From Colletes latitarsis (Eukaryota; Arthropoda; Insecta; Hymenoptera; Colletidae): a stretch of DNA of 64,000 bases. Positions 26,801-35,079 of the stretch are shown one piece after another. The DNA is taken from assembly GCF_051014445.1 (NCBI RefSeq), contig NC_135136.1:16696001-16760000 (forward strand). Direction: 5' to 3'. A program made the position numbers and the translations under genes. The first letter of the stretch is position 1. The number at the start of each line of letters is the position of its first letter. Under the pieces are notes generated by a model. The model was given only the letters and a program-made list of their open reading frames with translations. It was not told the origin of the DNA and did not search any database.

Positions 26801-29800
26801 GTGCCACACTGAAACTGTCCATTAAACCTGGTTTCGATCAATATTTTAGAGAATAACGCATGTTAGGTCATGGTTAGGTCTGGGATTTGCTCTCATCAGG
26901 CTCGTACCTTCGCATATTTCTCATACTTGATGGCTAGATCCAGGGCTTTTTCTGGATTGGGTTACGTAGTAATGTGGTACCACACAGAAACAGTCCATTA
27001 AACCTGGTTTCCATCAATATTTTAGAGGACAACGTAAGTTAGGTCTGGTATAGGTCTGGGATTTGCCCTCATTAGGGTCATATTTTCGCGTTCTTCACAT
27101 ACTTGTTGAACAGATCCTGGGTATTTTTCTGGTTTGGATCAGGTAGTAATGTGGTACCACACTGAAACAGTCGATTAATCCTGGTTTCGATCAATATTTT
27201 TGAGGATAACTCATGTTAGACCTAGGTTAGGCCCGGGATTTGCCCTCATCAGGGTCATATTTCCGCGTTCTTCACATACTTGTTGAACAGATCCTGGGTA
27301 TTTTTCTGGTTTGGATCACGTAGTAATGTGGTACCACACTGAAACATTCAATTAAACCTGGTCTTGATAAATATTTTAGAGGATAACGCATGTTAGGTCT
27401 GGGTTAGGTCTAGGATTTGCCCTCATCAGGCTCATACTTTCGCATATTACTCATACTTGATGGCTAGATCCAGGGCTTTTTCTGGATTGGATCACGTAGT
27501 AATGTGGTACCACACTGAAACAGTCCATTAAACCTGGTTTCCATCAATATTTTAGAGGGCAACGTAAGTTAGGCCTGGTATAGGTCTGGGATTTGCCCCC
27601 ATCAGGGTCATATTTTCGCGTTCTTCACATACTTGTTGAACAGGTCCTGGGTATTTTTCTGGTTTGGATCAGGTAGTAATGTGGCACCACACTGAAGCAG
27701 CCGATTATACCTGGTTTCGATCAATATTTTCGAGGATAACGCAAGTAAGATCTGGGATAGGTCTGGGATTTGGCCTCATCAGGGTCACATTTTCGCGTTC
27801 TTCACATACTTGTTGAACAGATCCTGGGTATTTTTCTGGTTTGGATCAGGTAGTAATGTGGTACCACACTGAAACAGTCCATTAAACCTGGTTTCGATCA
27901 ATATATTTGAGGATAACTCATGTTAGGTCTAGGTTAGGCCCGGGATTTGCCGTCATCAGGGTCATATTTCCGCGTTTTTCACATACTTGTTGAACAGATC
28001 CTGGGTATTTTTCTGGTTTGGATCACGTAGTAATGTGGTACCACACTGCAATAGTCGATTAAACCTGGTTTCGATCAATATTTTAGAGGACAACGCAAGT
28101 TAGGTCTGGGATAGGTCTGGGATTTGCCCTGATCAGGCTCGTACTTTCGCATATTTCTCATAGTTGGTTGCCAGATTCTGGGCTTTTTCTGGTTTGGATC
28201 CCGTAGTATTGTGGTACCACACTGAAACGTTCAATTAAACCTGGTCTTGATAAATATTTTAGATGATAACGCATGTTAGATCTGGGTTATGTCTAGGATT
28301 TGCCCTAATCAGGCTCATAAGTTCGCATATTTCTCATACTTAATGGCTAGATCCTGGGCTTTTTCTGTTTTGGATCGCGTAGTTATGTGGTACCACACTG
28401 AAACAGTCCATTAAACCTGGTTTCGATCAATATTTTAGAGACTGACGCATGTTAGGTCATGGTTAGGTCTGGGATTTGCCCTCATCAGGCTCATAGTTTC
28501 GCGTTTTTCACATACTTGTTGAACAGATCCTGGGTTTTTTCTGGTTTGGATCACGTTGTAATGTGGTACCACACAGAAACAGTCCATTAAACCTGGTTTC
28601 GATCAATATTTTAGAGAATAACGCATGTTAGGTCATGGTTAGGTCTGGGATTTGCTCTCATCAGGCTCGTACTTTCGCATTCTTCACATACTTGTTGAAC
28701 GGATCCTGGGTTTTTTCTGGTTTGGATAACGTAGTAATGTGGTAGCACACTGAAACAGTCCATTAAACCTGGTTTCGATCAATATTTTAGAGAATAACTC
28801 ATGTTAGGTCTAGGTTAGGTCTGGGATTTGCCCTCATCAGGCTCATACTTTCGCATATTACTCATACTTGATGGCTAGATCCAGGGTTTTTTCAGGTTTG
28901 GATCACGCAGTAATGAGGTACCACACTGAAACATTCAATTAAACCTGGTCTTGATAAATATATTAGAGGATAACGCATGTTAGGTTATGGGTTAGGTCTA
29001 GGATTTGCCCTGATCAGGCTCATACTTTCGCATATTTCCCATACTTGATGGCTAGATCCAGGGCTTTTTCTGGATTGGATCACGTAGTAATGTGGTACCA
29101 CACTGAAACAGTCAATTAAACCTGGTTTCCATCAATATTTTAGAGGACAACGCAAGTTAGGTCTGGTATAGGTCTGGGATTTGCCCTCATCAGGGTCATA
29201 TTTTCACGTTCTTCACATACTTGTTGAACAGATCCTGGGTATTTTTCTGGTTTGGATCAGGTAGTAACGTGGTACCACACTGAAGCAGTCGATTAAACCT
29301 GGTTTCGATCAATATTTTTGAGGATAACGCATGTTAGGTCTAGGTTAGGCCCGGGATTTGCCCTCACCAGGGTCATATTTCCGCGTTCTTCACATACTTG
29401 TTGAACAGATCCTAGGTATTTTTCTGGTTTGGATCACGCAGTAATGTGGTACCACACTGAAATAGTCGGTTAAACCGGTTTTCGATCAATATTTTAGAGA
29501 TTAACGCATGTTAGGTCATGGTTAGGTCTGGGATTTGCTCTCATCAGGCTCGTACTTTCGCAAATTCCTCATACATGATGGCCAGATTCTGGGCTTTTTC
29601 TAATTAAATTTGGATCCTGTAGTAATGTGGTACCACACTGAAACAGTCCATTTAACCTGGTTTCGATCAATATTATAGAGGATAACGCATGTTATGTCTC
29701 GGTTAGGCCTGGGATTTGCCCTCATCAGACACATACTTTCGCATTCTCCACATACTTGTTGAACAGATCCTGGGTTTTTTCAGGTTTGGACACGTAGTAA

Positions 29801-32013
29801 TGTGGTACCACACTGAAACATTCAATTAAACCTGGTCTTGATAAATATTTTGGAGGATAACGCATGTTAGGTCTGGGTTAGGTCTAGGATTTGCCCTAAT
29901 CAGGCTCATATTTTCGCATATTTCTCAAACTTGATGGCCACATCTATTGCTTTTTCTGGTTTGGATCATGTGGTAATGTGGTATCACACTGATAAAGCCC
30001 ATTAAACCCGGTTTCGATGAATAGTTTAGAGGATAACTCATGTTAGGTCAAGGTTAGTCCTGGGATTTGCCCTCATCAGACTCATACTTTCGCATATTTC
30101 TCATACTTGTTGGCCAAATCCTGGGTTTTTTTCTGGTCTGGATCACGTAGTAATGTGGTACCACACTGAATCAGTCCATTAAACCTGGTTTCGATCAATA
30201 TTTTAGAACTTAACGCAAGTTAGGTCTAGGTTAGGCCTGGGATTTGCCATTACCAGGGTCATATTTTCGCGTTCTTCACATACTTGTTGAACAGATCCTG
30301 GGTATTTTTCTGGTTTGGATCAGGTAGTAACGTGGTACCACACTGAAGCAGTCGATTAAACCTGGTTTCGATCAATATTTTTGAGGATAACGCAAGTTAT
30401 GTCTGGGATAGTTCCGGGATTTGCCCTCGTCAGGCTCATACTTTCGCATTCTTCACATACTTGTTGAACGGATCCTGGGTTTTTTCAGGTTTGGATCACG
30501 TAGTAATGTGGTACCACACTGAAACATTCAATTAAACCTGGTCTTGATAAATATTTTAGAGGATAACGCATGTTAGGTCAGGGTTAGGTCTAGGATTTGC
30601 CCTCATCAGGCTCGTACTTTCGAATATTTCTCATAGTTCATGGCCTGATTCTGGGCTTTTTCTGGTTTGGATCACATAGTAATGTGGTACCACACTGAAA
30701 CAGTCGATTAAACCCGGTTTCGGTCAGTATTTTTGAGGGTAACGCATGTTAGGTCTAGGTTAGGCCTGGGATTTTCCCTCATCAGACACATACTTTCGCA
30801 TTCTTCACATACTTGTTGAACAGATCCGGGGTTTTTTCAGGTTTGGATCACGTAGAAATGTGGTACCACACTGAAACATTCAATTAAACCTGGTACTGAT
30901 AAATATTTTTGAGGGAATCGGATGTTAGGTCTAGGTTAGGCCTGGGATTTTCCCTCATCAGACACATACTTTCGCATTCTTCACATACTTGTTGAACGGA
31001 TCCTGGGTTTTTTCTGGTTTGGATAACGTAGTAATGTGGTAGCACACTGAAACAGTCCATTAAACCTGGTTTCGATCAATATTTTAGAGAATAACTCATG
31101 TTAGGTCTAGGTTAGGTCTGGGATTTGCCCTCAACAGGTTCATATTTTCGCGTTCTTTACATACTTGTTAAACAGATCCTGGGCATTTTTCTGGTTTGGA
31201 TCACGTAGTAATGTGGTACCACACTAAAACAGTCCATTAAACCTTGTTTCGATCAATATTTTAGAGGATAACTCATGTTATGTCTAGGTTAGGCCTGTGA
31301 TTTGCCCTCATCAGACACATACTTTCGCATTCTTCAGATACTTGCTGAACGGATCCTGGGTTTTTTCTGGTTTGGATCACGTAGTAATGTGGTAGCACAC
31401 TGAAACAGACCATTAAACCTGGTTTCGATCAATATTTTAGAGAATAACTCATGTTAGGTCTAGGTTAGGTCTGGGATTTGCCCTCATCAGGTTCATATTT
31501 TCGCGTTCTTCACATTCTTGTTAAACAGATTCTGGGTATTTTTCTAGTTTGGATCACGTAGTAATGTGGTACCACACTAAAACTGTCCATTAAACCTTGT
31601 TTCACCAATATTTTAGAGGATAACGCATGTTCTGTCTAGGTTAGGCCTGGGATTTGCCCTCATCAGACACATACTTTCGCATTTTCCACATACATGTTGA
31701 ACAGGTCCTGGGTTTTTTCTGGTTTGGATCACGTAGTAATATGGTAGCACACTGAAACAGTCCATTAAACCTGGTTTCGATCAATATTTTTGAGGATAAC
31801 GCATGTTAGATCTAGGTTAGGCCTGGGATTTGCCCTCATCAGACACATACTTTCGCATTCGTCACATACTTGTTGACGGATCCTGGGTATTTTTCTGGTT
31901 TGGATCAGGTAGTAACGTGGTACCACACTGAAGCAGTCGATTAAACCTGGTTTCGATCAATATTTTTGAGGATAACGCATGTTATGTCTGGGAGAGGTCC
32001 GGGATTTGCCCTC
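23811..32013 (+). repeat. Heterogeneous satellite stretch without a clear HOR
   Basis: The 176 bp period continues but neighbouring monomers are more mixed and I find no consistent long offset. One patch, about 24,240-24,750, matches about 11,734-12,244 at an offset of 12,506 bp. A short extra AATTAAA-like insertion lies at about 29,602-29,608. Toward 31,000-32,000 many units carry the CAGACACATAC variant, the context into which the retroelement inserted. Confidence 0.75.
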
Positions 32014-32029
32014 ATCAGACACATACTTT
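32014..32029. repeat. Target-site duplication, copy at the 3' (poly-A) side of the retroelement
   Basis: The 16 bases ATCAGACACATACTTT abut the T-run that is the element's poly(A) tail on the other strand, and recur exactly at 33,785-33,800. The right edge is ambiguous by a few bases because the duplication ends in T. Confidence 0.93.
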
Positions 32030-32053
32030 TTTTTTTTTTTTTTTTTTTTTTTT
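32027..32053 (-). other. Poly(A) tail of the retroelement (27 T on the + strand)
   Basis: A run of 27 T on the plus strand. The first three can belong to the target-site duplication, leaving about 24 A residues at the 3' end of the minus-strand element. An uninterrupted tail suggests recent insertion; homopolymer length is prone to sequencing error. Confidence 0.93.
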
Positions 32054-32080
32054 GTCGTGGGGAAAATCTTCGAAAGACTC

Positions 32081-32110
32081 CCTCCCACCTCCTTGGGGAG
32101 AGGTGGGAGG
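32081..32110 (-). other. Inverted repeat 1 (11 bp arms, 8 nt loop)
   Basis: Arms 32,081-32,091 and 32,100-32,110 are perfect complements (CCTCCCACCTC against GAGGTGGGAGG). It is the last hairpin before the tail, about 28 nt from the poly(A), the position where a reverse-transcriptase recognition stem would sit. Confidence 0.8.
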
Positions 32111-32195
32111 GGTGTGTGGGATTCCCCGCGCCCGTACAACGACAGGCGCGGGACCTACCCACTAAAAACCCCACGGTGACCCTTCGGCACGCTTT

Positions 32196-32241
32196 GGGAG
32201 GATACCGGGAATCGCTCGAAGCATTCTTCCGGTATCCTCCC
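32196..32241 (-). other. Inverted repeat 2 (13 bp arms, 20 nt loop)
   Basis: Arms 32,196-32,208 (GGGAGGATACCGG) and 32,229-32,241 are perfect complements. A GAAT/ATTC pair inside the loop could extend the stem after a small bulge. Confidence 0.8.
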
Positions 32242-32307
32242 CGTGCCCGCGCTTTCGCGCCCATCCCCCGGGGGGACAATCGGTCCCCCCAGTAGACACA
32301 CTGCCTC

Positions 32308-32344
32308 ATAGCGGCGGGACGGGGCCACTCCATCCCGCCGCTAT
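32308..32344 (-). other. Inverted repeat 3 (12 bp arms, 13 nt loop)
   Basis: Arms 32,308-32,319 (ATAGCGGCGGGA) and 32,333-32,344 are perfect complements. Confidence 0.8.
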
Positions 32345-32413
32345 CCGTCCCGGGGCCGCGTTTAGTGGCGGCTGCGAGCCCCAACTCGCAACCGCCCGCG
32401 ACCCCGTTTCCAC

Positions 32414-32457
32414 CCCTCGGCGGCCGGGCGTTCTTGGCCGCACCAGACCGCCGAGGG
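32414..32457 (-). other. Inverted repeat 4 (10 bp arms, 24 nt loop)
   Basis: Arms 32,414-32,423 (CCCTCGGCGG) and 32,448-32,457 are perfect complements. Confidence 0.7.
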
Positions 32458-32470
32458 TGCCTCCCCTTGC

Positions 32471-32515
32471 GTCGGACCGGTAGGGGGAGGCACTCCTACC
32501 CCCAACCGGTCCGAC
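32471..32515 (-). other. Inverted repeat 5 (11 bp arms, 23 nt loop)
   Basis: Arms 32,471-32,481 (GTCGGACCGGT) and 32,505-32,515 are perfect complements. Confidence 0.78.
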
Positions 32516-32530
32516 CCGGCGCCGCCTGGC

Positions 32531-32561
32531 GGGAGGAGGGTCCCCTCAGGACCCCCCTCCC
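32531..32561 (-). other. Inverted repeat 6 (13 bp arms, one mismatch, 5 nt loop)
   Basis: Arms 32,531-32,543 and 32,549-32,561 pair with one mismatch. It lies just downstream of the RT stop codon at 32,570 in the element's own direction. Confidence 0.75.
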
Positions 32562-32637
32562 AGCCTAGGTCATCCGCCACGCCGAGGCGGCCGCCCGCGA
32601 CGCCTCGCGACCGGGCGACGACCTCGGGCCACCGCAC

Positions 32638-32674
32638 GAGCGCGAGCTTCAGCGCGCCGCTGAAGCTCGCGCTC
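32638..32674 (-). other. Inverted repeat 7 inside the RT C-terminus (17 bp arms, 3 nt loop)
   Basis: Arms 32,638-32,654 and 32,658-32,674 are perfect complements with only three bases between them. They fall in codons for the Glu/Arg/Ala-rich tail of the RT protein, so the same bases serve coding and a very stable potential hairpin. Confidence 0.85.
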
Positions 32675-33465
32675 CCTCCCCGCGGCCTCCTTCTGCAACA
32701 TTACGTTCTCGCAGAAGGAGGCCACGGCCCTCCACTTCTCCTCGCTGCCGAGCATGGCGCGCACCACGCCCGGCAGCGAGACATCCCGCCCGACGACGCC
32801 GACCAGGACACGGCGCTCCCCCTCCCACGCGGGGCATACCTCCAGGGTATGATCCGCCGTGTCCTCCTCAGCGTCGCAGTGGCAGCAACGCGCCGTCGGC
32901 TCCTTCCCTATCCGGCACAGGTATCTTCCGAAGCTCCCATGCCCGGAAAACACCTGTGCCAGCCGGTAGGTGAAGCTGCCATGGCCTCTGTCCAGCCACT
33001 CCTTCAGGAGTGGCCGAACAGCCCCGACAGTCCGGTGCCCCGCGGTTGGCAGAGCCAGCCGCTCCTGCCACGCGAGCAACACGGACTGCCGGGCCTGGCG
33101 CTTCAAATCGCCCCAAGCAGGTTCCTGCCCGCCCGGGACCGCCCCCACCCCCGCGCGACGGTCGACGCGGTGCCGGTACATCACCGCGTGCGACCGCGCG
33201 AGCAGGTCCATGGGCGGCATCCCCGCTAGCACCGTCGCCGCCTCATGTGACACGGTCCGATACCCGCGGACGACCCTGAGCGCCATGCGCCTCTGCACCC
33301 GACGCAGCATAGTCATGCTGCGCCGGGAGGCAGCCAGGTCGTCCGCCCAGACGGGGGCCCCGTATAGGGCCACCGACTGGACCATTGCCACATAGAGGCG
33401 ACGAACTCGGCCCGCCGGGCCCCCCAGGTTGGGCAGGATCCGGCCCAGAGCCGCAACCATCCTTT

Positions 33466-33476
33466 CCAACCGGGGG
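33466..33476 (-). other. One-base frameshift in the RT pseudogene
   Basis: The YADD-containing frame keeps family-like sequence up to the residues FRCLAP and then becomes unfamiliar. The next frame takes up family-like sequence (LERMVAALGRILPNLGG) at the same place. A single lost base in the run of C on the coding strand would account for this. Confidence 0.75.
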
Positions 33477-33784
33477 CCAGGCAGCGGAAATGCTCCACGA
33501 AACGCCAGTGGCTATCGAGGATCAGCCCCAGATACCTGATCTGGGGCTTCACCTCGATGTCAGCCCCACCCACCCGGATCAGAGGGGGTGGCGGATCCTG
33601 CCGAGGTGAATGAAACGCAATCACCTCGGTCTTATGGACCGCCACCGTCATCCCCATCCCCCTGATCTGGTCGACGACGCGTTGCGACCCCTCCTCCGCG
33701 CGACGCATGGCCCTCCCCCAGTGCGCCCCGACGGCCAGCACCAGTGTGTCATCCGCATAACACACCGTGCTGACGCCGTCGGGG

Positions 33785-33800
33785 ATCAGACACATACTTT
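33785..33800. repeat. Target-site duplication, copy at the 5' (truncated) side
   Basis: ATCAGACACATACTTT, identical to 32,014-32,029. The next bases, CGCATTCGTCACATAC, are the normal continuation of a monomer, so the empty site can be read directly and the insertion removed no satellite. Confidence 0.93.
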
Positions 33801-35079
33801 CGCATTCGTCACATACTTGTTGACGGATCCTGGGTATTTTTCTGGCTTGGATCTGGTAGTAATGTGGTACCACACTGAAACAGTCGATAAAAACCTAGTT
33901 TCGATCAATTTTTTTGAGGGTAACGCATTTTAGGTCTAGGTTAGGCCTGGTATTTTCCCGCATGAGACACATACTTTCACATTCTTCGCAGACTTGTTGA
34001 ACGGATTCTGGGCTTTTTCTGGTTTGGATGCCGTAGTAATGTGGTACCACACTGAAACATTCAATTAAACCTGGTCTTGATAAATATTTTGGAGGATAAC
34101 GCATGTTAGGTCTGGGTTAGGTCTAGGATTTGCCCTAATCAGGCTCATATTTTCGCATATTTCTCAAACTTGATGGCCAGATCCATTGCTTTTTCTGGTT
34201 TGGATCATGTGGTAATGTGGTATCACACTGATGCAGCCCATTAAACCTGGTTTCAATGAATAGTTTAGAGGATAACTCATGTTAGGTCAAGGTTAGTCCT
34301 GGGATTTGCCCTCATCAGACTCATACTTTCGCATATTTCTCGTACTTGTTGGCCAGATCCTGGGTTGTTTTCTGGCCTGGATCACGTAGTAATGTGGTAC
34401 CACACTGAATCAGTCCATTAAACCTGGTTTCGATCAATATTTTAGAACTTAACGCATGTTAGGTCTAGGTTAGGCCTGGGATTTGCCCTCAGCAGGCACA
34501 TACTTTCGCATTCTTCACATATTTGTTGTACAGATCCTGGGTTTTTTCTGGTTTGGATCACGTAGTAATGTGGTCGCACACTGAAACAGTCCATTAAACC
34601 TGGTTTCGATCAATATTTTAGAGGATAACGCATGTTCTGTCTAGGTTAGGCCTGGGATTTGCCCTCATCAGACACATACTTTCGCATTCGTCACATACTT
34701 GTTGACGGATCCTGGGTTTTTTGTGGTTTGGATCACGTAGTAAAGTGGTACCACACAGAAACTGTCAACTAAACCTGGTTTCGATCAGTATTTTAGAGGA
34801 TAACGCATGTTAGGGCTCGGTTAGGTGTGGGATTTGCCCTCATCGGGCTCATACCTTCGCATATTTCTCATACTTGATGGCCAGATTCTGGGCTTTCACT
34901 GGTCTGGATCACGTAGTAACGTGGTACCACACTGAAACAGTCCATTAAACCTGGTTTCGATCAATATTCTATAGAATAACGCATGTTAGGTCTTGGTTAG
35001 GTCTGGGATTTGCTCTCATCAGGCTCGTACGTTCGCATATTTCTCAAACTTGATGGCCAGGTTCTGGGCTTTCACTGGT

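Larger units (their letters stand above)
1..32013 (+). repeat. Satellite array, ~176 bp monomer, direct orientation
   Basis: Tandem satellite in the orientation I call direct, where each unit reads GTAGTAATGTGGTACCACAC. Successive copies of the GTAGTAAT word start at 51, 227 and 404, giving a period of 176-177 bp that holds throughout. Each unit runs through a palindromic TGTGGTACCACA core, a TTTCGATCAATATTTT stretch, an AGAGGATAACGC box, a TTAGG-containing box, a CATCAGACACATAC or CATCAGGCTCGTAC segment and a variable tail. The tail comes in two main forms, one with TTGTTGAACAGATCC and one with TTGATGGCCAGATTC, and single monomers mix them. Sub-blocks are listed separately. I see no gene, promoter or RNA gene here. 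Open frames are short and carry no recognisable domain. Satellite identity is certain; location in the chromosome is inference. Confidence 0.97.
32054..32569 (-). other. 3' untranslated region of the retroelement
   Basis: About 516 bp between the RT stop codon and the poly(A) tail. It is GC-rich, has no convincing reading frame, and is packed with short perfect or near-perfect inverted repeats (listed separately). In this class of element the 3' end of the RNA is what the reverse transcriptase recognises, so folding here is plausibly functional; that role is inference. Confidence 0.75.
32030..33784 (-). mobile_element. 5'-truncated non-LTR retrotransposon, R1-type
   Basis: A minus-strand insertion of about 1.75 kb holding the last part of a reverse transcriptase, a C-terminal zinc-knuckle region, a roughly 0.5 kb 3' untranslated region and a poly(A) tail. 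Sixteen-base target-site duplications flank it, and the satellite resumes in phase on the right. The 5' end lies only 25 bp upstream of the YADD catalytic codons, so the endonuclease, most of the polymerase and any ORF1 are missing. Such truncation is usual when target-primed reverse transcription stops early. The R1-type assignment rests on remembered family features: the YADD context, a LYGAPVWA-type thumb motif, a GHGSFGRYLCRIG-type motif and a C-x2-C-x8-H-x4-C knuckle. A related clade such as I or Jockey is less likely. It is dead on arrival and cannot move by itself. Confidence 0.9.
32570..33784 (-). pseudogene. Reverse transcriptase C-terminal fragment, frameshifted
   Basis: Remains of the ORF2 polyprotein of the inserted element. 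Reading starts without its own start codon at the 5' truncation. CYADD (YADD codons 33,748-33,759) is the polymerase metal-binding box, followed by a KTE segment and a YLGLILD motif typical of this family. Near 33,466-33,476 the frame shifts by one base at a short C/G run; the downstream frame continues for 299 codons to a stop at 32,570. That part has the thumb motif with LYGAPVWA at residues 35-42, then GHGSFGRYLCRIG at 176-188, a zinc knuckle C195-x2-C198-x8-H207-x4-C212 (codons 32,834-32,887) and an Arg/Ala-rich tail. Upstream the first frame also opens into satellite, giving a chimeric 186-codon frame of no meaning. The endonuclease and the palm and finger domains before YADD are absent. 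Apart from the frameshift the remainder is undamaged, which fits a young insertion or a sequencing error in the C/G run. Confidence 0.9.

Noticed and set aside
32014..32029. Telomere-type (TTAGG) target specificity of the retroelement
   Set aside because: The insertion lies after ACATACTTT, outside the TTAGG box of the monomer, so this one event gives no support for TTAGG targeting.
31941..32384. A 147-codon minus-strand frame joining the element's 3' UTR to satellite through a poly-lysine run
   Set aside because: The lysines are the translated poly(A) tail, so the frame is a chance product of the insertion.
32362..33395. Several open frames of 60-140 codons on both strands across the retroelement
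   Set aside because: They are shadows of the GC-rich RT coding region and 3' UTR, where stop codons are rare in all frames; only the minus-strand RT frames have family motifs.
33313..33873. A 186-codon frame starting with a satellite-encoded methionine and running into the RT
   Set aside because: The first 31 residues are satellite and target-site duplication, and the end is the wrong frame after the frameshift; only the middle is genuine RT.
31850..34000. rDNA context for an R1-type element
   Set aside because: Flanks are satellite monomers on both sides; no ribosomal RNA gene sequence is recognisable.
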